DNA from: Trueperella sp.
Lineage (GTDB): Bacteria > Actinomycetota > Actinomycetes > Actinomycetales > Actinomycetaceae
Direction: 5' to 3'
Length of the DNA stretch: 11,288 nucleotides
NCBI GenBank assembly: GCA_012727825.1
Contig: JAAYGH010000201.1
Span: 1 to 11,288 of the forward strand
Position 1 is the first letter of the stretch, and each line of letters opens with the position of its first letter. The position numbers and the translations under genes are program-made. Below, in pieces: positions 1 through 6,392 of this stretch. A model generated the notes under the pieces. That model had not been told where the DNA came from. It saw only the letters and a program-made list of their open reading frames with translations, and ran no database searches.

Positions 1-652
1 GCTCGCACAGAGCAGAGCACGCGCATCAACCCGGCACCTCGAGCGTACACGCCAGGCAGTTGCCGGATGGAAGGCGGCAGATAAAGCCGCAGGCCCCGTC
101 GTCAGATTAGCGGCGCTTGCCAACGCTGACAGCACCTCACTCAATAAGATTCGCCTTTCCACGTGGGTGTTACTGCGCAGGTTTGAACAAATCGTCGACC
201 GCGCAAACGAACATCTGCGCGAGTTCTCGTTCGGCCGCTACGAACTCGAGCGCACCGACGAATCCGGCGCCGAACGAAAGACCGGCCTAGGACTCGAGAT
301 CATCCATCGCGACGCCGGGCCACAAGGTGATCACCACCGCTCCACCAGAACCCTCTCGGGTGGCGAAACCTTCTACACATCGCTCGCCCTCGCCCTCGCA
401 TTATCCGAGGTGGTGCAGGCTGAAAATGGCGGAATTCGGATGGAGACGCTCATCATCGACGAAGGCTTCGGCGCGCTATCGTCAGAGTATTTACAATCGA
501 TTATGGACACCCTCGGGCAACTACGCACCGGCGGACGAACTGTTGGCATCGTCAGCCACGTGGACGAACTCAAGTCGATGATCAACGATCGCGTGACGGT
601 GCGCCCGCTCCCAGAGGGTGGATCAACGCTAAAGGTCGTCGCCGGAAACTAG
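1..652 (+). CDS. sbcC: SbcC exonuclease subunit, C-terminal part (5' end outside window)
   Basis: This is the C-terminal part of the SMC-like ATPase of the SbcCD complex, a Mre11/Rad50-type nuclease that opens DNA hairpins and processes ends during cytoplasmic DNA repair. The frame is open from base 2, giving 216 visible residues, so a GTG at 167 is an internal codon and not the start. Visible elements in order are the end of the second coiled coil (Ala/Arg-rich, residues about 1-50), the family-typical LSTWVLLRRFEQ segment (about 52-63), the ABC signature LSGGE (about 118-122), Walker B LIIDEGFG (about 150-157) followed by a D-loop-like ALSS, and the H-loop SHV (about 185). Walker A would lie upstream of the window. 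The gene ends convergently with the metal ATPase, 70 bp away. In known genomes sbcD usually precedes sbcC, so it is expected upstream, but this cannot be seen. Confidence 0.93.
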   Translation, partial: LAQSRARASTRHLERTRQAVAGWKAADKAAGPVVRLAALANADSTSLNKIRLSTWVLLRRFEQIVDRANEHLREFSFGRYELERTDESGAERKTGLGLEIIHRDAGPQGDHHRSTRTLSGGETFYTSLALALALSEVVQAENGGIRMETLIIDEGFGALSSEYLQSIMDTLGQLRTGGRTVGIVSHVDELKSMINDRVTVRPLPEGGSTLKVVAGN

Positions 653-722
653 GGCTGAGGCTGTTGGTTTGGCTGCGGTCGACATTAGGAGCGAACGACG
701 CAGTGGTGCGGTGGTCATTGGC

Positions 723-2852
723 CTACTTCCTTTGTGTACCGGTGTGTGGTGCCCGGTCCAAAGACCTGGCCGCGCTGGCCGCGGGAGTGAGATCCAAGCG
801 GCGTAACAACTGGGCGTTGAGGGCTACCACCACGGTTGAAGCCGACATCAGGATTGCACCTACGCTCATCGGGAGGACAAACCCAATCGGGGCCAGGACC
901 CCGGCAGCAAGCGGGACGGCCGCGAGATTATATCCAGCAGCCCACCACAAGTTCTGTTTCATCTTCCGGTAGGTGGCCTGAGACAGTTCAAATACTGATA
1001 GCACCGACCGTGGATCCGATGATGCCAAGATGACTCCGGCAGAGGCAATAGCCACATCGGTGCCGGCACCGATGGCAATTCCTACATCCGCCTGCGCTAA
1101 GGCTGGTGCGTCGTTGACCCCGTCACCAACCATGGCAACTTTGCGGCCTTCGGCTTGGAGTTCAGCAACCTTGGCGGCCTTGTCTTCGGGCCGGACCCCG
1201 GCATAGACCCGATCAATGCCCAACTCCTTGGCCACGGTGGCGGCCACAGCTTGGGCGTCGCCGGTGATCATCACGACCTGGATACCGTGGGCATGCAGGG
1301 CATCCACCGTGTCACGCGATTCCGGCCGGATCTCATCGGCCAATCGCAAAGCGCCAATGACCTCGCCATCAGCCAAGATGTGGAGAATGATCGCGCCTTC
1401 CGCCCGCCACTGATCAGCGATAGCCAACTCGTCTTGACCGTGCTGGTCTAAGAGGTAGGGGCCCCCGACCTCAATGGTCGTGCCGTCGATGGTTGCTGTG
1501 ACACCCACAGCGGGTGACGAGGAAAAATTAGTAGCACTGGGCACGTCGAGTTTGCGTGTGCCAGCAGCTCCAACAATGGCATGCGCTAAAGGGTGCTCGC
1601 TGGCGGCCTCGGCCGCAGCTGCCAATACCAACACGTCATCTTCGGTGCGATCCCCCGCCGGGTGAATCTCGGTGACGGTGGGCTCGCCCTTGGTCAACGT
1701 GCCGGTCTTGTCGAACAATACTGAATCCACGGTGCGCATCAATTCAAGCGCCAGGCGGTCTTTGATCAATACCCCGCCACGGGCTGCACGTTCTGTGGCA
1801 ATGGAGACCACTAACGGGATCGCCAAGCCCAATGCGTGTGGACACGCAATGACTAAGACCGTGATGGTGCGCACCACTGCCGCGTCCGGCGTCCCCACCA
1901 CCGACCACACCAGCGCGGTAATCGCGGCAGCGCCAAGAGCAAACCAAAACAACCAGCCCGCGGCAGTATCGGCAAGACGTTGCGCTCTGGACGAGGACGC
2001 TTGGGCATCGGCCACCAGTTTCTGGATACCGGCCAGAGCGGTGTCATCCCCAATCGCCGTGACTTCGAGCCGCAGTCCCGAATCCGTTGCCACGGTCCCG
2101 GCCACCACGTTCTCACCTTGTCCGCGACGCACAGTGGCAGACTCTCCGGTCACCATGGACTCATCCATGGAGGCACTGCCATCGATGATTTGGCCATCAG
2201 CCGGTACGGCAGCCCCGGGTCGAACAATGACGATATCTCCGACGACCAGCTCGGCCGGAGCGATCGTCACGACGTCGTCGCCCTCGACCTTCTCGGCTTC
2301 GTCCGGCAGCAGCGCCGCCAGCGAGTCTAAAGCGGAGGTAGTTTGGGCCAGCGATCGCATTTCAATCCAGTGACCGAGCAACATAATGACCACCAGGAGG
2401 GCCAATTCCCACCAGAAGTTCAGCTCGTGATCGAGGATTCTCAGGGTCGCACCCCACGAGGCAATGAAAGCCACCGACAAGGCTAGGGCGATGAGGAGCA
2501 TCATGCCCGGCTGCCGGGCTTGGATCTCAGAGACGGCACCTGTCAAAAACGGTTGCCCTCCCCAGACGTACATAATGGTGCCCAGAATTGGCGAGACCCA
2601 CCATACCCACGTCGCGTCAGGCAGTTGATATCCCACAAGATCGGCGAACATCGGATTAAACGCAACCACCGGAATCCCGAAGACCAGCATGATCCAGAAT
2701 AACCGCCGGAATTGGCCGACGTGATCTCCGTGATTTCCGTGATCTCCGTGATCACCGTCATGTCCCGCATGTCCACCGTGCGCTGCGTGACCGGCATGAT
2801 CGTGAGCCGTATCGCCGGTGGGGTGATGTCCGTGGTGGTTGCCTTCAACCAT
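723..2852 (-). CDS. copB: CopB-type heavy-metal P-type ATPase (P1B, CPH motif)
   Basis: This is an integral membrane pump that exports copper or a related metal at the cost of ATP. The start at 2852 was chosen because AAGGAA lies about 6 bases upstream; a longer GTG start at 2948 adds 32 unsupported residues. The product is 709 aa. The N-terminus is a soluble tail with 14 His in residues 6-44 and no CxxC metal-binding domain. Four hydrophobic segments follow (about 50-155), then the actuator domain with TGES at 235-238, another membrane pair containing CPH at 337-339, phosphorylation site DKTGT with Asp381, HP motif at 420-421, GDGVND at 576-581, and two C-terminal membrane segments with MSxSTxxVAxNA. 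CPH plus a His-rich tail is the CopB (P1B-3) pattern, which in characterised members moves Cu(II) or Ag(I). The metal here is inferred. No copper chaperone or regulator gene is adjacent. All catalytic motifs are present, so it should be functional. Confidence 0.92.
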   Translation of the reverse strand: MVEGNHHGHHPTGDTAHDHAGHAAHGGHAGHDGDHGDHGNHGDHVGQFRRLFWIMLVFGIPVVAFNPMFADLVGYQLPDATWVWWVSPILGTIMYVWGGQPFLTGAVSEIQARQPGMMLLIALALSVAFIASWGATLRILDHELNFWWELALLVVIMLLGHWIEMRSLAQTTSALDSLAALLPDEAEKVEGDDVVTIAPAELVVGDIVIVRPGAAVPADGQIIDGSASMDESMVTGESATVRRGQGENVVAGTVATDSGLRLEVTAIGDDTALAGIQKLVADAQASSSRAQRLADTAAGWLFWFALGAAAITALVWSVVGTPDAAVVRTITVLVIACPHALGLAIPLVVSIATERAARGGVLIKDRLALELMRTVDSVLFDKTGTLTKGEPTVTEIHPAGDRTEDDVLVLAAAAEAASEHPLAHAIVGAAGTRKLDVPSATNFSSSPAVGVTATIDGTTIEVGGPYLLDQHGQDELAIADQWRAEGAIILHILADGEVIGALRLADEIRPESRDTVDALHAHGIQVVMITGDAQAVAATVAKELGIDRVYAGVRPEDKAAKVAELQAEGRKVAMVGDGVNDAPALAQADVGIAIGAGTDVAIASAGVILASSDPRSVLSVFELSQATYRKMKQNLWWAAGYNLAAVPLAAGVLAPIGFVLPMSVGAILMSASTVVVALNAQLLRRLDLTPAASAARSLDRAPHTGTQRK
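2721..2765. repeat. Tandem 9-bp repeat encoding Gly-Asp/Asn-His units
   Basis: There are five 9-bp units in tandem. On the plus strand they read gtgatctcc, gtgatttcc, gtgatctcc, gtgatcacc and the diverged gtcatgtcc. On the coding (minus) strand they give GDH and GNH tripeptides in the His-rich metal-binding tail of the P-type ATPase. The units keep the reading frame, so copy-number change would lengthen or shorten the metal-binding tail without disrupting the pump. Confidence 0.85.
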
Positions 2853-2992
2853 GCTGGGTTCCTTTCCGCGATGATGAAATGGAGTAATTCGGTGACACGC
2901 GTGGGCACGAACCTTGACGGCTGCAACCTCCGCTAGCTGTGAGACCACCTCGCGTGTATCGCTCTGCTCCTCTCAGACGATCTTGTCCCGAT

Positions 2993-3021
2993 ACCGTATA
3001 CCCCTGTGGGCTATCTTCCAA
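2993..3021 (-). promoter_or_regulatory. Predicted promoter of the metal ATPase gene
   Basis: On the minus strand TTGGAA (bases 3021-3016) and TACGGT (2998-2993) are separated by 17 bases, a good sigma-70-like arrangement. Transcription would begin near 2986 and leave a leader of roughly 130 bases before the ATG at 2852. A CsoR-like palindrome fills the spacer. The assignment is by sequence inspection only. Confidence 0.45.
2998..3014. promoter_or_regulatory. CsoR-box-like operator in the ATPase promoter
   Basis: The 17-bp imperfect palindrome ATACCCCTGTGGGCTAT has 8-base arms matching at 6 positions around a central G. It resembles the known actinobacterial CsoR operators, which have A/T-flanked CCC and GGG half sites and control copper-export genes. 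It lies inside the spacer between the predicted -35 and -10 hexamers, the usual position for repression relieved by copper. The regulator gene itself is not in the window. RicR-type CsoR paralogs would be equally compatible. Confidence 0.5.
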
Positions 3022-3130
3022 TGGGTAGCATCCGCAGTATTCGGACATTCAGGTGACTGTTGGGATGAGGGCACGGTGTCGCGGGAGTTAGGCCCAGAGA
3101 ACAATCAGCCGTGGGAAGAAATTCATCGGC

Positions 3131-3174
3131 AACGTGAGTCAAGTGCGAACTAAACGTGAGTCAAGTGCGGACTA
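3131..3174. repeat. Tandem direct repeat, 2 x 22 bp
   Basis: The two adjacent 22-bp units (3131-3152 and 3153-3174) differ at one base. Both begin AACGTGAGTCAAGTGCG; the first continues AACTA and the second GACTA. They lie in the non-coding stretch upstream of the metal ATPase. No transposase is nearby and no inverted copy occurs near the far end of the ATPase gene (653-722). Repeated sites of this kind occur inside the ends of some transposable elements, such as IS21-type, so a decayed element end is possible. A tandem regulator-binding site is the main alternative. Confidence 0.8.
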
Positions 3175-3205
3175 GATGGAGATCTGACCCTAGCGATGAC
3201 CTAGG

Positions 3206-3664
3206 TTAACCAAAGAGCTCGCTCGCGAGCGCCTCGCGTTCAATCGCGTCGTACCACAATAGGTCGATGTCCCCGGACGCCATGAACGCCTTCTCGTCGC
3301 CTGCGAGTGCTCGCTCGATCACACTTTCAGATCCAGGCTCGTCCACGAGGATCGCCACCACGTCGTCCCACGAGACCGGCTCGAGTAGCTGGCGTGCTGT
3401 CGGCAATTCGTCGGCAACCTCAAGCGCCGAGTCCGGAACTTCCGCCACGCACACGATCCTGCGGAGTGAAGTGATGGGCTCCTCACGGGAATCGCTGAGC
3501 CTGCGCAGGGAGTCATCGGCAGCCGCGAGGGTCGCAATCATTTCCCACCCTTCCGCGTCTTCACGGGGCACAGCACTCTTCAGTTGAGGGGTCACGGCGT
3601 GAACGAGTCGCGGTGACACATCGGTGCGAAGGTCGGACGGGTCGAGTGGAATGTAGATGCGCAT
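3206..3664 (-). CDS. DUF6912-like conserved actinobacterial protein
   Basis: This is a 152-aa soluble protein of unknown function. The start MRIYIPLDPSDLRT, the central VCVAEVPD segment, a VSWDDVVAILVDEP strand and the C-terminal LLWYDAIEREAL together match the pattern recalled for the actinobacterial DUF6912 family. No catalytic motif, signal peptide or membrane segment is visible. The ATG at 3664 has AGGA about 6 bases upstream. It starts 18 bp after the stop of the CpaE-like gene on the same strand, so it is probably the last gene of that operon. The family is usually described only as hypothetical. The co-transcription here is the best functional hint and suggests a part in the same process as the P-loop protein. 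Confidence 0.75.
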   Translation of the reverse strand: MRIYIPLDPSDLRTDVSPRLVHAVTPQLKSAVPREDAEGWEMIATLAAADDSLRRLSDSREEPITSLRRIVCVAEVPDSALEVADELPTARQLLEPVSWDDVVAILVDEPGSESVIERALAGDEKAFMASGDIDLLWYDAIEREALASELFG

Positions 3665-3682
3665 ACCCCATCCTAAACACCG

Positions 3683-4804
3683 CTACGGCTGCTCGGGCAC
3701 CGCGGTAGCAAGCGAGTCCCACAGCGCTCGCACATCCTTTGAATACCCGGACCTGGGATAGGCGATCGGCATTGCCCGCATCGACAACTCGCACTCGTCC
3801 AGCCTTGCGCGGTCCCCGCGAATGATCTCGCACGGCATGGGCGCACCGGCCAACAGTTCGCTGACTTTCGCCCTGCCATCGAGTCCGAGAGCCTTGGGAG
3901 CGGTGATCACAACACCTCGGTGATGCGCTGGGTGATCGGATCCCACGGCGTCGATATGCTCCACAAATCTTCGCAGTCCCACGGGAGTCCCGCGGCCGAC
4001 GTGAAGCACGACGTCGGCCGCCTCCAAAGCCGAACGCGTCACCGCGTATCGATCCACGCGTTCCGCCCGCCCATCCATGCCCCCAGACACGTCCACGAGT
4101 ATGGTCCGAGTCTGCGAGGCAAGCGGTTCCCACATCCGATCGACGACGACGCGCGGTAGCTCCCGCCACCGTTCACCCGTATTGAGCCCGGCCAGCAGAC
4201 GTCGATTACCTTTGCTGCGCGGCAGGTCCACGAGGATCGAGTCAATGAGCTCCGCAGGATCACGGCCACGCTCGATGTGGCGTGCCAACGCAACAATGGC
4301 GGATGTTTCTTCGAGACCATATAGCTGGGTGAGGCTAGGGCGATGGGTGTCGGCGTCGACCACGAGGGCGTCGCCTGCAAGGCTGGCGAGGTCACGAACG
4401 AGAGCCGAGCGTCCGACGGATCCGCCAGGCCCCCACACGGCGATGATCCGAGCCCGTGTGGCGGCCTCGGGCGCTTGACCAGATTCCGATGAGCCTCGCA
4501 CAAAATCGACGAGTTCACCCTCGCTCACAACCTCCACACCCAAGGAACGAAGATCACCGATCGCCCGCCCATTTGGTACGGCACCGATCCGAACCCCTTG
4601 AGCGCGCAGCTTGGAGACCACGGTCAGATCGAGGCCCGGTTCGTCGCCAGCGAGGAGCACCGAATTGGCGAGCCCCGCATCCACGCCTGCAAGGACCTCG
4701 GCGAGGTCGGCACATCGGCGCGCCACGAGATCCTCTTGTCCAAACGATGCAAGCTCCCGGATCAGCGCCTCATCTAGGTGGTCGGGCAGGCAGAGGAGAA
4801 TCAC
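3683..4804 (-). CDS. CpaE/TadZ-like P-loop protein (MinD/ParA superfamily) with altered Walker A
   Basis: This 373-aa protein has an N-terminal half (about 1-105) that looks like a degenerate receiver-type alpha/beta domain, as in CpaE/TadZ. A MinD/ParA-type P-loop domain follows. The P-loop GPGGSVGRSA (125-134) departs from the deviant Walker A consensus KGGxGK(S/T): the signature lysine is absent and the P-loop lysine is Arg132. Conserved VVDADTHRPS (148-157) and the Walker B-like strand TILVDVSGG (about 234-242) remain. CpaE/TadZ proteins position pilus or secretion machinery at the cell pole, and actinobacterial relatives have been called septum-site-determining (Ssd) proteins. The GTG start overlaps the TGA stop of the SAF gene (GTGA), implying translational coupling. 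No tad ATPase, secretin or prepilin genes are nearby, so a pilus role is doubtful. Confidence 0.8.
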   Translation of the reverse strand: MILLCLPDHLDEALIRELASFGQEDLVARRCADLAEVLAGVDAGLANSVLLAGDEPGLDLTVVSKLRAQGVRIGAVPNGRAIGDLRSLGVEVVSEGELVDFVRGSSESGQAPEAATRARIIAVWGPGGSVGRSALVRDLASLAGDALVVDADTHRPSLTQLYGLEETSAIVALARHIERGRDPAELIDSILVDLPRSKGNRRLLAGLNTGERWRELPRVVVDRMWEPLASQTRTILVDVSGGMDGRAERVDRYAVTRSALEAADVVLHVGRGTPVGLRRFVEHIDAVGSDHPAHHRGVVITAPKALGLDGRAKVSELLAGAPMPCEIIRGDRARLDECELSMRAMPIAYPRSGYSKDVRALWDSLATAVPEQP

Positions 4805-5388
4805 GGCGCCCCGACGCTTCCAACGATGACGAGCCCGTCCTGAGTGCCGAGCACTTCGAGGATGTTGGGAACGTCGGCGGGGCTGACTCGAACCTGCGCC
4901 TGGGCCCCTCGGGCACTGACTGAATCCGGCGCATCGATAGACACGAGCACCGCTCCGTCAGCGATGCGGTGCGCTTCGGCGTCGGTATCGAACTGTGCGC
5001 TTCGGACTCGCCAAATCTCCACCTCGGCTCCGATCCCAACACTCGACGGCGGATCGGCAAGGAGCGGTAGCGAGAGGTCAACCTTGGTCCTCGTGGCCTC
5101 GAGCGCGGACCCAGCGAGCAAATCCCCCGCACTGATTGTGTGCGCAGCGATAGCTCCTTCCGGGATCTCCCCCACCCGCACGTAGCCATCACCCACACGT
5201 TCTGGAAGTTCCTCGACGACGAAGTGCCCGGCGTCCACGACCGTGCCAGCCGCGATCGCGTGCTCGGCACGAAGAACCGGGATGGTAGTTTCACCGCCAA
5301 GAAGTACAGAGCCGGCGAGACCACCGCCAGCGATCAAGGCGATACCTGCCGCTAGCCGCGGGTCCTTCCACGGCATAAAAGATGACAT
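4801..5388 (-). CDS. SAF-domain membrane-anchored protein (CpaB/RcpC-like)
   Basis: This 195-aa protein has a short cytoplasmic N-terminus (MSSFMPWKDPR), one hydrophobic segment at about 11-34 (AAGIALIAGGGLAGSVLLGG) and a SAF domain at about 38-105 carrying IAAGTVVDAGHFVVEELP and IPEGAIAAHTISAGDLLAGSAL, which are typical SAF strands. The rest forms a beta-rich extracytoplasmic tail. SAF domains occur in CpaB/RcpC pilus-assembly proteins, flagellar FlgA and sialic acid synthases. The membrane anchor and partner gene favour the CpaB/RcpC-like group. The start at 5388 leaves 8 bases to a weak AGAG; ATG at 5394 is an alternative two codons longer. It is the first gene of the SAF, CpaE-like, DUF6912-like operon and is divergent from the HTH gene. 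Confidence 0.8.
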   Translation of the reverse strand: MSSFMPWKDPRLAAGIALIAGGGLAGSVLLGGETTIPVLRAEHAIAAGTVVDAGHFVVEELPERVGDGYVRVGEIPEGAIAAHTISAGDLLAGSALEATRTKVDLSLPLLADPPSSVGIGAEVEIWRVRSAQFDTDAEAHRIADGAVLVSIDAPDSVSARGAQAQVRVSPADVPNILEVLGTQDGLVIVGSVGAP

Positions 5389-5454
5389 ACCCATGGCTCT
5401 ACATTCGCAGATTCGCCGTACAATGGAAGAGGTTCTCCACAGGGCTCGCTCCTG

Positions 5455-5482
5455 TTGAGAATTTTGCGGCAACAGATGTAAA
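5455..5482 (+). promoter_or_regulatory. Candidate promoter of the HTH gene
   Basis: TTGAGA (5455-5460) and TGTAAA (5477-5482) are 16 bases apart and lie just before the GGGAGA ribosome binding site and ATG of the HTH gene. TACAAT at 5419-5424 is an alternative -10 hexamer with a longer leader but no good -35. Both lie in the roughly 110-bp divergent spacer shared with the SAF operon, so the HTH protein could bind there and control both directions. That last point is inference. Confidence 0.35.
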
Positions 5483-5499
5483 GATGGGAGACTTCCGAC

Positions 5500-5709
5500 A
5501 TGGCTAGGTTCTTAACGATTGCTGACGTGGCGGAGTACCTCAATGTCTCTGCAGGTCAAGTGCGCACACTCATCAAGAATGGCGAACTGCCCGCTATTCA
5601 AGTTGGTGGCCGCGGGCAGTGGCGCATCGAAGACTCCCAGCTCGCCGACTACGTGGAGCGAGGATACGAAACCACCCGGCGCAAGATTGCAGCCGGCGAG
5701 GATATCTAA
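5500..5709 (+). CDS. Small excisionase-type HTH DNA-binding protein
   Basis: This is a 69-aa protein consisting almost only of a MerR-like winged helix-turn-helix (HTH_17/excisionase type). Helices LTIADVAEYL and SAGQVRTLIKNG (about 5-28) are followed by the wing ELPAIQVGGRGQWRIEDSQLADYVE (about 29-53) and a basic tail. The MARFLTIADVAE start and the IQVGGRGQWR wing match a widespread actinobacterial regulator group. It belongs to the same structural class as BldC but is a distinct sequence. GGGAGA sits about 8 bases before the ATG. There is no integrase or phage gene nearby, so an excisionase role is unlikely. Its position, divergent from the SAF/CpaE-like operon, suggests it may regulate that operon. 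The 3' end is convergent with the next gene after 67 bp, with no clear terminator. Confidence 0.85.
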   Translation: MARFLTIADVAEYLNVSAGQVRTLIKNGELPAIQVGGRGQWRIEDSQLADYVERGYETTRRKIAAGEDI

Positions 5710-5776
5710 GCGAGCCACAAGCTCATCGTCGATGGTACGTCCATAGTCCGACACGCCCATCTGGTCCGGTGATGCG

Positions 5777-6367
5777 CTAGCTATGGGCGTGGATGAACGC
5801 CTGACTGAGCAGCGCTACAGCACTGAACGGTACGGCCACCGAGTCGTCGCCACCATAGGATCCGTACTCATACCGAGGTCCCCACTCCCTGGCGTGCGTT
5901 CCACGATGCGGCGAATCGTCACTGATATTAAGAACGAGATAATTCTTTCCCACGCCGGAGATCACACCCGAGACCGTGCCGTCAATACACGTGGCAGTGA
6001 CCGGGGCACCTTGAAGCTCCCGCAAAATCGAACCGATTGATACTGGCAAACCAGCCGGCGCTTCCTGCGCAAATCTCGGTGCATAAAGCCGCGTCACTGA
6101 AGCGGCCATGACGATGTGCTGATAGCCCCCATCGTGAATAAGTAGCCAATCAGTGCCTGACGTGATCAGACGCCCGGACAACGCAGATCGGTCCGGCGAA
6201 TTCAGCGCAATCGAGATATCGCGCCCTGTGAATGCCCTGATGCGATCTGCGAAAACTTGGGTTGCCCGTTCTGCATCGGCCAGCTCACGCGCCTCGGCCA
6301 GCAAATCTTCGCGTTCATCTTGCTCCACACGAGCTGCGATATCATACGCCAAAATTTCCCATGTCAT
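5777..6367 (-). CDS. Conserved actinobacterial protein with two predicted Sm-like beta units
   Basis: This 196-aa soluble protein has no assigned function. Residues 1-48 are an acidic, helix-rich segment beginning MTWEILAYDIAARVEQ. Two beta-rich units follow: about 49-95 (LSGRLITSGTDWLLIHDGG then VTRLYAP) and about 120-190 (VSGVISGVGKNYLVLNIS then VAVPFSAVALL). Each has the pattern of a strand carrying G-x-(L/I)-x-x-(S/V)-G-x-(D/N)-(W/Y)-L followed by a short hydrophobic strand, which is reminiscent of small Sm-like barrels. This fold is a prediction from pattern only. Similar proteins of unknown role are common in Actinobacteria. No Shine-Dalgarno precedes the ATG, but a -10-like TAGATT lies 7 bases upstream, consistent with a leaderless transcript. 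It is divergent from the LysM gene. Confidence 0.75.
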   Translation of the reverse strand: MTWEILAYDIAARVEQDEREDLLAEARELADAERATQVFADRIRAFTGRDISIALNSPDRSALSGRLITSGTDWLLIHDGGYQHIVMAASVTRLYAPRFAQEAPAGLPVSIGSILRELQGAPVTATCIDGTVSGVISGVGKNYLVLNISDDSPHRGTHAREWGPRYEYGSYGGDDSVAVPFSAVALLSQAFIHAHS

Positions 6368-6374
6368 ACAGCCG

Positions 6375-6380
6375 AATCTA
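6375..6380 (-). promoter_or_regulatory. -10 hexamer TAGATT, probable leaderless start
   Basis: The minus strand carries TAGATT followed by seven bases and then the ATG at 6367. The expected transcription start would therefore be at or next to the A of the ATG. There is no purine-rich ribosome binding site before this ATG. Leaderless mRNAs are frequent in Actinobacteria, and TANNNT directly upstream of the start codon is their hallmark. Confidence 0.45.
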
Positions 6381-6392
6381 CGTTGAAACGTT

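Larger units (their letters stand above)
2853..3205. other. 353-bp non-coding region upstream of the ATPase
   Basis: This stretch lies between the ATPase start and the DUF6912-like stop codon. It holds the ATPase leader (2853-2992), the predicted promoter and operator (2993-3021), a section at 3022-3130 in which no gene is recognised, and a tandem 22-bp direct repeat (3131-3174). Short open frames cross it on both strands, but none has a convincing start signal or recognisable product. The 3' end of the DUF6912-like gene has only a 5-bp inverted repeat (CCTAG/CTAGG) and no T-tract. Confidence 0.7.

Noticed and set aside
1672..2373. 233-codon open frame on the plus strand antisense to the metal ATPase
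   Set aside because: It lies wholly within the ATPase coding sequence, its product is low-complexity Ser/Thr/Ala-rich, and it resembles no family. It is a shadow of GC-biased codons.
2721..2765. CRISPR-like or satellite repeat
   Set aside because: Units are only 9 bp with no spacers and sit in frame inside a coding sequence; they are a coding micro-repeat.
2853..2948. Longer GTG start of the metal ATPase at 2948
   Set aside because: The extra 32 residues (AEVAAVKVRAHACHR and so on) lack family similarity, and the AAGGAA ribosome binding site fits the ATG at 2852.
3175..3208. Terminator after the DUF6912-like gene
   Set aside because: Only a 5-bp stem (CCTAG/CTAGG) overlaps the gene end and there is no T-tract, so it does not qualify as an intrinsic terminator.
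3561..4169. 202-codon minus-strand frame overlapping the CpaE-like gene in another frame
   Set aside because: Arg/Gly/Ser-rich product typical of a frame-shifted high-GC gene; the overlapping CpaE-like frame has recognisable motifs.
5500..5709. Phage or integrative-element excisionase
   Set aside because: The HTH protein resembles excisionases in fold only. No integrase, attachment-site pair or phage gene is present, and the sequence matches a chromosomal actinobacterial regulator group.
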